From: Firmicutes bacterium ADurb.Bin153
GTDB taxonomy: Bacteria > Bacillota > DTU025 > MWDF01
Direction: 5' to 3'
Assembly (NCBI GenBank): GCA_002070415.1
Contig: MWDF01000013.1
Location: forward strand, 1 to 47,689
DNA: 47,689 nt
Shown: positions 23,840 through 31,821 of the stretch, piece after piece
Position numbering within the stretch: position 1 is the stretch's first letter
Layout of the letters: the number at the start of each line of letters is the position of its first letter
The notes under the pieces: generated by a model
The model's database searches: none
Told to the model about the DNA's origin: nothing
Seen by the model: only the letters and a program-made list of their open reading frames with translations
Position numbers and translations under genes: made by a program

Positions 23840-25711
23840 ATGAAGGAGAACAAAGCGTTAAAATACATCATCGCTGTGCTTTCTGTCGCTTATGTGGCCT
23901 TCCACATCTATACGGCAGTATACGGCACTTTCATCCCGCAGCTGCAAAGGCCGCTGCACCTTACGTTCGCGGTCGTGATCGGGTTCTTGTGCTACCCGAT
24001 GATAGAGAAAAGGGACTTCAAGTGGCTCGACACGATATTCGCGGCCATCGCGACGGGGGCTTTCGGCTATGTGGCCTACAGGTACCAGGACATCGCGGTA
24101 AGGCAGACGATGGTGAGCCCTTTGTCCACCCTGGACCTGATAGTGGGCGGCATCATCATAGTGCTGCTGCTCGAGATCACCAGAAGGGCCGTAGGATGGA
24201 TAATGAGCCTGGTCGCCATAGTGTTCTTGATATACACGGTGGCGGGCCCGTACCTGCCCGACATCATCTCCCATAGGGGATACTCGATAGCGGACATAAT
24301 AGACTACCAGGTCTTCGGCCTGGACGGGATATACTCCATACCGCTTAGCATATCGGCTACGTATATCGTGCTGTTCATCATCCTGGGCACCCTGATGGAG
24401 TTCACTGGGGCGGGGGATGTAATCATGGACATGGGCAAGGCCCTGGCCGGAGGGTTCAGGGGAGGCCCTGCCAAGGTGGCCACGATCTCGTCCGCGCTAT
24501 TCGGTTCGATATCGGGAAGCGCCGCGGCGAACGTGTACGCTACGGGCACCTTCACGATACCGATGATGAAGAAGATCGGATACAGCCCGTCATTCGCCGG
24601 CGCCGTCGAGGCCGTGGCCTCGACCGGAGGGCAGATCATGCCGCCGGTTATGGGAGCGGCCGCGTTCCTGATGGCAGAGCTTCTGGGCATGCCGTACATC
24701 CAGCTGTGCAAGGCAGCTTTGATACCCGCGCTGCTCTATTACATCTCGCTTTTCATAGTCCTCGACTTCGAGGCGGCCAGGATAGGCATAAAGGGCATGG
24801 AGAAGAAGGATCTTCCTAAGTGGAAGGACATCCTCCCGAGGCTCTATCTCATGGTGCCGCTGGTTGTGCTTGTGGCCATACTGATGAGGGGCTATACACC
24901 TTTCAAGTCGGCCTACTATGCGATACTGCTTACTTTCTTCCTAAGCTTCTTCAGCAAGAAGACCAGGTTCACCTTCGCTTCGCTCATCGACGCGTTCGTG
25001 ATATCCGCGAAAAGGACGGTCATGATCGCCGCCGCGTGCGGAGCCGCGGGCATAGTTATTGGCGTGATAACGCTTACCGGCATAGGACTTTCCCTCTCGA
25101 GCGTGATCCTGTCGCTGTCCGGAGGCGTAAAGATAATCGCGCTGCTGCTCGTCATGCTGTCTTCGATAATCATGGGGATGGGGACGCCGACGACCGTCGC
25201 CTACATCGTCGTGTCGACTTTGTCGGTGCCGATCATGAAGGACCTCGGCTTCGCCGCGATGCCGTCCCACCTCTTCGTTTTCTACTTCGCGGTGCTGTCA
25301 ATGATAACGCCCCCAGTGGCGCTTGCAGCCTACGCGGCTGCGGACATAGCGAAGGAAAGCTCGATGAAGATAGGGTTCACAGCAATGAGGATAGGCGCGA
25401 TCGTCTTCACGATCCCCTTCATCTTCCTTCTCGACCCTCCGCTTCTTATGCAGGGTCCCGTATGGATGATCGTGTTCAGGTTCGCGATGACGGTTCTGTC
25501 GTGCGTCGCGTTCGCCGGGGCGGCTACCGGATGGTACGGCAAGAACATGAACGTGATAGGAAGGCTTATACTTCTAGCCTCGTTCGGCCTGATCATATCG
25601 CCCGAGCTGATAACTACTTTCGCAGGTGTGGGCGTGCTGGCGGCCATGTGGTTCCTCAAGGACAGGTTCGTCCCGAGGAAACTGGGGAGGGCGGCCCAGC
25701 CGGCTCGATAA
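23840..25711 (+). CDS. TRAP transporter fused permease (DctQ-DctM)
   Basis: A 623-residue membrane protein in which the small (about 1-150, four spans) and large TRAP subunits are fused, as is usual for TAXI systems. The large-subunit part shows LFGSISGSAAANVYATGTFTIP and STGGQIMPPVMGAAAFLMAE, and in the second repeat SSIIMGMGTPTTVAYIVV. It uses an ion gradient to import the ligand delivered by the upstream receptor. GGGAGCG precedes ATG 23840. The PPC-domain gene follows by 24 bases. Confidence 0.94.
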   Translation: MKENKALKYIIAVLSVAYVAFHIYTAVYGTFIPQLQRPLHLTFAVVIGFLCYPMIEKRDFKWLDTIFAAIATGAFGYVAYRYQDIAVRQTMVSPLSTLDLIVGGIIIVLLLEITRRAVGWIMSLVAIVFLIYTVAGPYLPDIISHRGYSIADIIDYQVFGLDGIYSIPLSISATYIVLFIILGTLMEFTGAGDVIMDMGKALAGGFRGGPAKVATISSALFGSISGSAAANVYATGTFTIPMMKKIGYSPSFAGAVEAVASTGGQIMPPVMGAAAFLMAELLGMPYIQLCKAALIPALLYYISLFIVLDFEAARIGIKGMEKKDLPKWKDILPRLYLMVPLVVLVAILMRGYTPFKSAYYAILLTFFLSFFSKKTRFTFASLIDAFVISAKRTVMIAAACGAAGIVIGVITLTGIGLSLSSVILSLSGGVKIIALLLVMLSSIIMGMGTPTTVAYIVVSTLSVPIMKDLGFAAMPSHLFVFYFAVLSMITPPVALAAYAAADIAKESSMKIGFTAMRIGAIVFTIPFIFLLDPPLLMQGPVWMIVFRFAMTVLSCVAFAGAATGWYGKNMNVIGRLILLASFGLIISPELITTFAGVGVLAAMWFLKDRFVPRKLGRAAQPAR

Positions 25712-25735
25712 TAAAGGTCATTACGGAGGAAGACG

Positions 25736-26122
25736 ATGTCGACATACAGGTACCTGGAAGGTGCAGTGCCGGTAGTGCTGCACGTTGAAGCGGGAAAGGA
25801 CATAGCCGAGGAGCTGGGCAGGTTCTTCACGGAAGGTGACTACAAGGAGATAATCATCCTCGGCTGCGCAGGATCGCTCGAAAGGGCGGTGGCAAACTAC
25901 CCGAAGGACATGAGCCTGCCTCCCGTGGTGGAGCATGTGGTCATGGAGGGCGCATACGAGGTCTGCACGATCAACGGCAACGTCACCTGGGAAGAAGGAA
26001 AGCCCAAGGTGCACATCCACGGCTCGTTCGCAGAGAAGGGCACCAAGGTTTACGGAGGTGCCATAGGGAAAGGGACGAGGACGTTCAAATCGGCGGATTT
26101 CTTCCTGTTGGCATACAAGTAA
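25736..26122 (+). CDS. PPC-domain (DUF296) protein lacking one conserved His
   Basis: A 128-residue single PPC domain (plant and prokaryote conserved, DUF296), found in plants fused to AT-hooks and in bacteria alone as a trimer, function largely unknown. The HxH pair is H93/H95 (KVHIHGSF). The family GGH motif reads GGA here (107-109), so the third histidine of the presumed metal site is absent. GGAGGAAG precedes ATG 25736. It is last in the TRAP operon, so it may serve the same pathway as a small enzyme rather than as a DNA-binding protein. Confidence 0.78.
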   Translation: MSTYRYLEGAVPVVLHVEAGKDIAEELGRFFTEGDYKEIIILGCAGSLERAVANYPKDMSLPPVVEHVVMEGAYEVCTINGNVTWEEGKPKVHIHGSFAEKGTKVYGGAIGKGTRTFKSADFFLLAYK

Positions 26123-26138
26123 AAGGGATACAAGCGCA

Positions 26139-26163
26139 AGGCCGGCGTTCGACATGCCGGCCT
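26139..26163 (+). terminator. terminator of the TAXI-TRAP operon
   Basis: AGGCCGGC at 26139-26146 and GCCGGCCT at 26156-26163 form an 8-bp perfect stem followed by CCATTTTG. It lies 17 bases after the PPC gene, between convergent genes. Confidence 0.7.
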
Positions 26164-26205
26164 CCATTTTGCCACAGACTTGCGGTCATGCCTTCGTGGG
26201 GCGCC

Positions 26206-27657
26206 TCATCTGTAGTACTCGATCAGGCTTACGTTGGTCTGGTCTATCGTTCTGGTACCCATGTAGGACCAGACCCTCACGACCATGAAGCCCTGATCCG
26301 CCTTCGGCTCGAAGGGGAAGGAAGCGAAGTATGAGCCGGCCTCAGTCGCGAAAGCGAGCTTCTCCTTGGGAAGCGCCGAGACGATGCCGTCTTCGGTCCG
26401 CGACCCGGCTATGCCCGTAAGGCTGAGGCTGAGCCCGGTGATTTCGATCCCGCCCGAACCGCGGCCGACTTCGCATATCGTGACGCCGAAGGTGGAAGCG
26501 CTCGTGATGCTTCCCGCGGTCTGTATCTCCATCGTGAGCATCCCGTCTTCGTACTGCATGACTACGTCCGTTATGTCCGACCCTGGGTTTCGAAGGCACG
26601 CTACGGTATCCCCCTTGGCCTCGTCCGGCAGGTCCATGGCGAGGGTGCCCGGACCTATGTACCAGTTCAGCTTACTTGCCGGTGCGAACGCCTCGTTTGC
26701 TCGGACGAACGACGACAGGAAAGGATTCCAGCTGGAAAGCTGGCTCCTGTAGGACCTCAGTGCCTGTCTTTTCAGCAGGACCTCCAATATCCCCGCCGGG
26801 AAGGCGTGCCATTCGTACTGGTCCAGCCTCGCGAAGGACCTGGGCGGTACCTGGCTGTCCGACGGCCTGTACCCGCGCGGCACGGGCCATTCCGGCCAAT
26901 GTACTAGATATGTGTTGATCGCATCCATCGGCAGGACCGGTATGTCCCGGGCCTTAAGCTCGGCCAGGGCGGATATCGCGAACGCGTACGTGGCCCAGTG
27001 GTCGACGTGTATGTCATACGGGTTTACTACGACCACTACGGTGGGCTCCTCATCTTCCAGGACCTTCCTTACGTCGTCGAGCACCGATCTTCCGCAGTGT
27101 ACGGCGTGCTCGGTGAACGAGTTGTCGTAAGGGGATTCGTAACTGCCCGTCCGGGACGCCTTGAGCGCGTCCTCCAAGTTCCAGTGGTCCGCCGTCCACA
27201 GCCTGTTCAGCATATGGTCAGGATAGCCGAGGAATATCACGTTCTCAGGGTCGAGGCCCAGAAGCTCGAGCGCGTCCAGGGATTCGGACTGCCTGGTGTA
27301 TCCAAGCTTAATGTAGTCATCCTTGCTCCCGGTTATGGTCTTCTCCGCAAGAAGCAGGGAAAGTTCGGGATACTCCCCGTTGGTCATAAGCACGACCTTG
27401 ACCTCGGCCCCGTTCTTTATGGCCCTTTGTATGTAAGCGCCGGCTCCTATCACCTCGTCGTCTGGGTGGGGCGCGAAGACGACTATCCTGTCGTCGGGGC
27501 CCGGATCCGGCATCGTGCCCAGCTCCTTGCCGTCGAACGAGCGGTTCTTGTACATCGAGGAAGATAGCAGCACCTCGCCGGCTATTACCATCAGCAGCGC
27601 CGAGGCTATCAGCAAAGCTATGCGCAGCTGCCTGCTTGCGGAAAGCCTCCTACTCAC
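26206..27657 (-). CDS. membrane-anchored PIG-L/LmbE-family deacetylase
   Basis: A 483-residue protein with one N-terminal membrane span (about 10-32) and an extracytoplasmic PIG-L domain, a zinc-dependent N-deacetylase of GlcNAc-type substrates. Zinc motifs are PHPDDE at 63-68 and HVDH at 217-220. The remaining 220 or so residues are beta-rich and unrecognised (ITGLSLSLTGIAG), possibly a carbohydrate-binding or scaffold module; PIG-L enzymes are usually about 230-280 residues, so this is a two-domain variant. GTG 27657 overlaps the end of the GNAT gene by 8 bases, a coupled pair. It may modify envelope glycans. Confidence 0.85.
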   Translation of the reverse strand: MSRRLSASRQLRIALLIASALLMVIAGEVLLSSSMYKNRSFDGKELGTMPDPGPDDRIVVFAPHPDDEVIGAGAYIQRAIKNGAEVKVVLMTNGEYPELSLLLAEKTITGSKDDYIKLGYTRQSESLDALELLGLDPENVIFLGYPDHMLNRLWTADHWNLEDALKASRTGSYESPYDNSFTEHAVHCGRSVLDDVRKVLEDEEPTVVVVVNPYDIHVDHWATYAFAISALAELKARDIPVLPMDAINTYLVHWPEWPVPRGYRPSDSQVPPRSFARLDQYEWHAFPAGILEVLLKRQALRSYRSQLSSWNPFLSSFVRANEAFAPASKLNWYIGPGTLAMDLPDEAKGDTVACLRNPGSDITDVVMQYEDGMLTMEIQTAGSITSASTFGVTICEVGRGSGGIEITGLSLSLTGIAGSRTEDGIVSALPKEKLAFATEAGSYFASFPFEPKADQGFMVVRVWSYMGTRTIDQTNVSLIEYYR

Positions 27658-28267
27658 GGCCCTTTACCATCACAGTCCACTTTCCCTGGCTGTCGTCGAA
27701 AGTACCTTCTTCCTTGAAACCGAATCCCCTATATAGCCTTAGGGCGGGCAGGTTGTCGGGCCTTACCTCGAGCCGTACCACCTTGACGCCCCTTTCGGAC
27801 AACGCCTCGAGCGCGGCGCCCAGAAGGAGCCTGCCGTAGCCGCGGCCCTGGTTATACGGGGACACGGCTATGCTGAGTATCCTTGCGTCTGAGCCGGTGC
27901 CTACCCTTTTCTGCCCGAAGAGGTTCTTTGCAGAATTGAGCGCCGCTCTGAGCGCGTCGGACAACCTTATCCCGTACCTGCCCAGGAGGAACTTCAACGC
28001 GATCTTGAAGGCCTTGAGGTTTACGAGCGAGCAGAGCACGAGGCGCCGCATGGAATAGGGCGCGATCACATACCCTGCTACGAGCCCGTCCTCTTCGACT
28101 ACCAGGAAATGGCCCTTCTGGACGAGGCAGAGGGAGAACATGTCGGCGAGGACATCCACGGGATCCCCGATGCTTACATAATGGGCAACGCTGCCGGAAA
28201 ACGAGCTTGCGAACACTTCGGCCACCGGGCGTATGTCGGAAAGCGTTGCCTCCCTTACGAGCGCCAT
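27650..28267 (-). CDS. GNAT-family N-acetyltransferase
   Basis: A 205-residue acetyltransferase. The acetyl-CoA pyrophosphate loop is VSPYNQGRGYGRLLLGAA with the RGYGR signature, and the C-terminal part has RLEVRPDNLPALRLYRGFGF, as in RimI-like GNATs. ATG 28267 is chosen because AGGAGGGAGG directly precedes it; an upstream in-frame ATG at 28285 would place that site inside the gene. The stop overlaps the PIG-L start, so an acetyltransferase and a deacetylase are made as a coupled pair. The substrate is unknown. Confidence 0.87.
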   Translation of the reverse strand: MALVREATLSDIRPVAEVFASSFSGSVAHYVSIGDPVDVLADMFSLCLVQKGHFLVVEEDGLVAGYVIAPYSMRRLVLCSLVNLKAFKIALKFLLGRYGIRLSDALRAALNSAKNLFGQKRVGTGSDARILSIAVSPYNQGRGYGRLLLGAALEALSERGVKVVRLEVRPDNLPALRLYRGFGFKEEGTFDDSQGKWTVMVKGRE

Positions 28268-28324
28268 GTCCTCCCTCCTTTGCATTTTTGTAGGAACATT
28301 CCCGCATGAATATGAACTAACTTA

Positions 28325-28351
28325 GATTAACACGGCTTGCGGGTGTTAATC
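28325..28351. promoter_or_regulatory. inverted repeat between divergent GNAT and DMT genes
   Basis: GATTAACAC at 28325-28333 and GTGTTAATC at 28343-28351 are perfect inverted repeats 9 bases apart, about 60 bases upstream of the GNAT start and 100 upstream of the promoter for the DMT gene. There is no U-run, so an operator is more likely than a terminator. Confidence 0.45.
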
Positions 28352-28427
28352 CAAGGGCCGTGCCCGCAGGCCGTTTGTGATCTGGCCGCACATGGATTGT
28401 ATACAATGTGCAGAGGAAATGTCTCTT

Positions 28428-28454
28428 TTGACAAATCACGCGATGGTTTATAAT
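28428..28454 (+). promoter_or_regulatory. sigma-70-type promoter for the DMT transporter gene
   Basis: Perfect TTGACA at 28428-28433 and perfect TATAAT at 28449-28454 with a short 15-base spacer. The start would be near 28461, 23 bases before the ATG. Confidence 0.6.
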
Positions 28455-28483
28455 CATCCGAAAGGCCCCAGGGAGGCAAGGAT

Positions 28484-29416
28484 ATGGCACTCGACAGGAA
28501 CCAGAGGCTGGGTTATGCGGCCTACATATCATCGTCGGTGATATGGGGCTTTTCGTTCATGTTCACCAAGCGAGCCCTCGAACACCTAGACGGCAGGTTG
28601 TTCGACCTTCTGTCATACAGGTTCGTGATAAGCTCCGTGATAATGCTGGCATTATGGGCGCTCAAGCTCATAAGGATGGACTTCAGGGGAAAGGACCTCA
28701 AGCCCCTCATAGCCATGTCCATGCTGCAGCCGGTCCTCTATTTCATATTCGAAACGCTGGGTATCGAAAGGGTCACGACGTCCGAAGCCGGCCTCATCCT
28801 GGCGATGTTCCCGATCGTGATCACGTTGTTCGGGAAGGTCTTCCTCAAGGAACGGGTGACTTCGAAGCACTACGGGTTCATTTTCCTCTCGGTGCTGGGC
28901 GTGGTCCTCATAAACGCGATGAGCTACGTACCCGGCAGTAGCACTAACCTCGGCAGGATATTCCTTATGACGGCGGTGTTCGTAGGTTCCACCTATGCGA
29001 TGCTCTCAAGGAAGCTCTCCTCTTGCTTTAAGGCGGAGGAGAGGACCTTCGCGATGATGCTGGCCGGCGCTTTGACGTTCAGCTGCGCCTCTTTCTACGG
29101 CCACCTGAGCAACGATACGGCATCGCTGTACTTCTCCAGCCTGCTGGAACCCAAGTTCATGTTCCCCGTACTGTATCTGTCCGTAGGATGCTCGCTGCTC
29201 GCCTTCTTCTTCATGAGCTTCTCCGCCACCCACCTGGAGCTTTCGAAGGCATCGGTGCTCGGGAACACGAACACTATAGTAGCCGTTCTGGCCGGCATAC
29301 TCATTTTAAAAGAGCCCTTCTACTGGTACCATTTCCTGGGAGGGGCGATAATCATCGGCGGGGTCGTGGGTGCCACCATGGTGTCGAGCTCGATGGTGCA
29401 AAGGAAAGGCGCCTGA
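28484..29416 (+). CDS. EamA/DMT-family transporter 1
   Basis: A 310-residue inner-membrane protein with ten predicted spans in two EamA repeats. The first repeat has VIWGFSFMFTKRALEHL and ends with TTSEAGLILAMFPIVITLFG; the second has SCSLLAFFFMS-type spans and ends ILKEPFYWYHFLGGAIIIGGV. DMT proteins are metabolite or amino-acid exporters or importers; the substrate is not predictable. GGGAGGCAAGG precedes ATG 28484. It is transcribed alone from the promoter at 28428-28454. Confidence 0.9.
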   Translation: MALDRNQRLGYAAYISSSVIWGFSFMFTKRALEHLDGRLFDLLSYRFVISSVIMLALWALKLIRMDFRGKDLKPLIAMSMLQPVLYFIFETLGIERVTTSEAGLILAMFPIVITLFGKVFLKERVTSKHYGFIFLSVLGVVLINAMSYVPGSSTNLGRIFLMTAVFVGSTYAMLSRKLSSCFKAEERTFAMMLAGALTFSCASFYGHLSNDTASLYFSSLLEPKFMFPVLYLSVGCSLLAFFFMSFSATHLELSKASVLGNTNTIVAVLAGILILKEPFYWYHFLGGAIIIGGVVGATMVSSSMVQRKGA

Positions 29417-29655
29417 TCCGGACGACGGCCGGTGTGAAAGGAAACGCATAAACCGCGTCGTATGCCGTCGCCGCAGGTCCCCAATCGGTACGAAAAGCAG
29501 AGTCACGGTACCGGGAGGGAAATATTCGGGGCGTCGGGCAGGGCGGTTGTCGGATTCCGGGCATTTATGGGCAGGACCACTAACAACCGGAAACGGTAGT
29601 TCGTTATACTATATGTATGGTCATGCTATGAAATGAAGATTAAGGAGAAAACGCG

Positions 29656-30339
29656 ATGAGAAGTATCAGGATGGCCGCCGCAGCGTTGGTGATCTTGCTT
29701 ATGATATCCCTTACAGGCTGCTATAGCGCGACGTACTCATTCAATTTCAAGACCGAGCAGGACACGTCGAACGAGGAAGGCGCATGGATAATCGACGGTG
29801 AGGGCGTAGCCGGCATAAACGACTACGGATACTACACGAACGGGTTGTGGATGACCACCCCTTACGTCTTCAAGGGTGATTTCAAGATCACGGCCAACTT
29901 CTGGCTCGGGGTCACCGCCGAGGATTCCGGTTATGTGGAAATATCCCTTACGGACGTCCCGCCGGCGCCGGGGGGCGTCAATGACTGGTTGAGCATCGAG
30001 ATGCTCAACCTTGCCACCGAGGACGAGAAGCTGCACATCGAAGACGGCCATCTGTCGGACATCGCCATCCCGTTTGACGGCAGGGAGGAGATACCGGGCC
30101 TTAACAGGGGGCATTGGAACGAGATGACGCTTACAAAGAAGGGCAACGACATCAAGCTGAAGGTCAACGACAGGACCGTGGAGTCTTTCGAGGTGATCAA
30201 CTGCGCTTCCGAATACCTGGCGGTAAGCTTCTTATCCGGCTGCGACATCGTAGACGACCCGTCCAACCCGAAGACCGGCTTCATCCTCAGGGATGTGAAG
30301 GTGGAGTATACGCAAGGTAACGCCGAGCTGATCATCTAG
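29656..30339 (+). CDS. lipoprotein of unknown function, possible jelly-roll fold
   Basis: A 227-residue secreted protein with a type II signal peptide; the lipobox is LTGC with lipidated C22. The mature part is beta-rich and rich in Trp, Tyr and Asp (FKITANFWLGVTAED, WNEMTLTKKGNDIKLKVND), which recalls concanavalin-like or DUF1080-type jelly-roll domains where a similar 'W..m.l...g..i.l.vnd' strand pair occurs. No catalytic residues are identifiable. AAGGAGAAA precedes ATG 29656. A terminator follows, so it is probably monocistronic. Confidence 0.7.
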   Translation: MRSIRMAAAALVILLMISLTGCYSATYSFNFKTEQDTSNEEGAWIIDGEGVAGINDYGYYTNGLWMTTPYVFKGDFKITANFWLGVTAEDSGYVEISLTDVPPAPGGVNDWLSIEMLNLATEDEKLHIEDGHLSDIAIPFDGREEIPGLNRGHWNEMTLTKKGNDIKLKVNDRTVESFEVINCASEYLAVSFLSGCDIVDDPSNPKTGFILRDVKVEYTQGNAELII

Positions 30340-30406
30340 CGGACACATCTAGCCGCCCGCAGAGGGCGAAGGCCACAAGGGCCCGGACAGGGCAGGAATT
30401 TGTGCG

Positions 30407-30431
30407 CCACGGACGGACGATCCGCCCGTGG
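30407..30431 (+). terminator. terminator after the lipoprotein gene
   Basis: CCACGG at 30407-30412 and CCGTGG at 30426-30431, with an inner GGA/TCC pairing, followed by TTGGGATTTTG. It lies about 70 bases downstream of the stop codon. Confidence 0.6.
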
Positions 30432-30501
30432 TTGGGATTTTGCTTGACTGATGAGCCCTTGACCGGCCCCGGTGTCGTCATTATGTTTTGGAAGGTGCGG
30501 T

Positions 30502-31473
30502 ATGCAAAGATCGTCAAGCGGAAACTCCGCCTATAAAGGTTATTATCTGCTGCTTTTCACCGGATTGGTGTTCGGCACCCTCGAAGTCGTCTCAAAGCTG
30601 ATGCCCCACATAGGCCCTTTGCAGATGAGCTTCCTGAGGTTTTCCATAGGCGGATTGGTGATACTTCCTTTCGGTTTGCTCGACCTGAAGAAGAGGAAGA
30701 CGCCGGTCGGCCTTCTCGACGCGTTGTATGTAATGGTGCTGGGGATACTCCTCATACCTATGTCCATGACGCTGCTGCAGGTGAGCGTGACGAAAGTGCC
30801 CGCTTCATTGGTGGCGCTGATCTTCTCGGCGAATCCGATGATCATAGCGGCACTTGCATCGCTTATACTCAAGGAGCGGATGGGGCTGGTCGAAGCCGCG
30901 TTCGTGGCCCTGGGCATGATAGGCATAGTCCTGATAATCCGGCCTTTCGGAAAGGGCTTCGATGCCGGCATATTGTATCCGTTGGCGTCCGTGACGCTGT
31001 TCGGCCTCTATATCGTACTTGCGCGGAAGCTGTCCAAGAGGCTGGGGAGCCTTTTCGTTACGTCGGCTGCCATACTGGCAGGTTCGGCCGTGCTGGGCCT
31101 TTACGCCTCGGCGACCGGAGTCGAACTTCTCGCCTCGCTTACGTGGAAGGACGCCGGATACCTCGTATATCTAGGAGTCGTGGTATCGGGGCTCGCGTAC
31201 GTCACCTATTTCAAGGGAATGGACCTGACCACGACGAACACAGGAAGCGCGGTGTTCTTCATAAAGTCCCTCGTGGCCGCCGTCTTGTCGGCGTTCGTGC
31301 TTGACGAGGTCTTGAGCCCTACGGTGTACCTCGGAGGCGTGTTCATAGCGTCCGGCATATTCGTCATGATGGCCGGAAATTCGATAATGGCTGGCAAGTA
31401 CGGGGCAGCAAGGCGCCAGCCCCGGGACGCAAGCGATGCACAGGCGATGGCCGCCGAGTCCGAAACCGTATGA
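30502..31473 (+). CDS. EamA/DMT-family transporter 2
   Basis: A 323-residue ten-span membrane protein with two EamA repeats: LVFGTLEVVSKLMPHIGPLQMSFLRF at the start and FFIKSLVAAVLSAFVLDE at the end of the second repeat. It is clearly diverged from the other DMT protein 1 kb away, so they are not recent duplicates. I start it at ATG 30502 behind GGAAGGTG; the frame is open back to 30472 without support. The tautomerase gene follows in 48 bases. Substrate unknown. Confidence 0.9.
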   Translation: MQRSSSGNSAYKGYYLLLFTGLVFGTLEVVSKLMPHIGPLQMSFLRFSIGGLVILPFGLLDLKKRKTPVGLLDALYVMVLGILLIPMSMTLLQVSVTKVPASLVALIFSANPMIIAALASLILKERMGLVEAAFVALGMIGIVLIIRPFGKGFDAGILYPLASVTLFGLYIVLARKLSKRLGSLFVTSAAILAGSAVLGLYASATGVELLASLTWKDAGYLVYLGVVVSGLAYVTYFKGMDLTTTNTGSAVFFIKSLVAAVLSAFVLDEVLSPTVYLGGVFIASGIFVMMAGNSIMAGKYGAARRQPRDASDAQAMAAESETV

Positions 31474-31521
31474 CGGTTCATGCGGGAACCAGATACCTTG
31501 ACCAGTAAGGAGGAAGTAGCG

Positions 31522-31707
31522 ATGCCGATCATCAGGATAGACTTGTTCGAAGGCAGGACGACAGAGCAGAAGAGAAGGGCGGCGAAGGGCATAACCGATG
31601 TGTGCTGCAGCGAATTCGGCCTGCCGCCGGAAAGTGTCAGGATAATATTCAACGACATGAAGAAAGAGGACTTTGCGGTGGGCGGCAAGCTAAGCTGCGA
31701 CAGATGA
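31522..31707 (+). CDS. 4-oxalocrotonate tautomerase-family protein
   Basis: A 61-residue tautomerase. The catalytic proline follows the initiator methionine (MPIIRIDLFEGRTTEQKR), so it becomes Pro1 after processing; R12, R18 and R19 include the likely substrate-binding arginines. Length is typical of 4-OT (60-64). These enzymes form hexamers that ketonise enols. AAGGAGGAAG precedes ATG 31522; an upstream in-frame extension to 31480 would lack both Pro1 and a ribosome-binding site. It is probably co-transcribed with the DMT transporter. Confidence 0.88.
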   Translation: MPIIRIDLFEGRTTEQKRRAAKGITDVCCSEFGLPPESVRIIFNDMKKEDFAVGGKLSCDR

Positions 31708-31740
31708 TCCCGTAGGATGAAAACGTGGCTTCTGAGAAAT

Positions 31741-31795
31741 GACCGCTCCTTCTGAACGGATGGCGCTTTACGCTACCGTCGTCAGGGGAGCGGTC
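31741..31795. terminator. bidirectional stem-loop between the tautomerase and HD-GYP genes
   Basis: GACCGCTCC at 31741-31749 pairs with GGAGCGGTC at 31787-31795, with further inner pairing (ACGG..GGCGC against GCTACCGT). It lies between convergent genes. Confidence 0.6.
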
Positions 31796-31821
31796 CGTCA
31801 TATCCTATATAGCCGGCCGAC

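Noticed and set aside
30459..30487. Promoter TTGACC-17-TATGTT ahead of the second DMT gene
   Set aside because: The predicted start would fall within the Shine-Dalgarno region, so a functional leader is doubtful.
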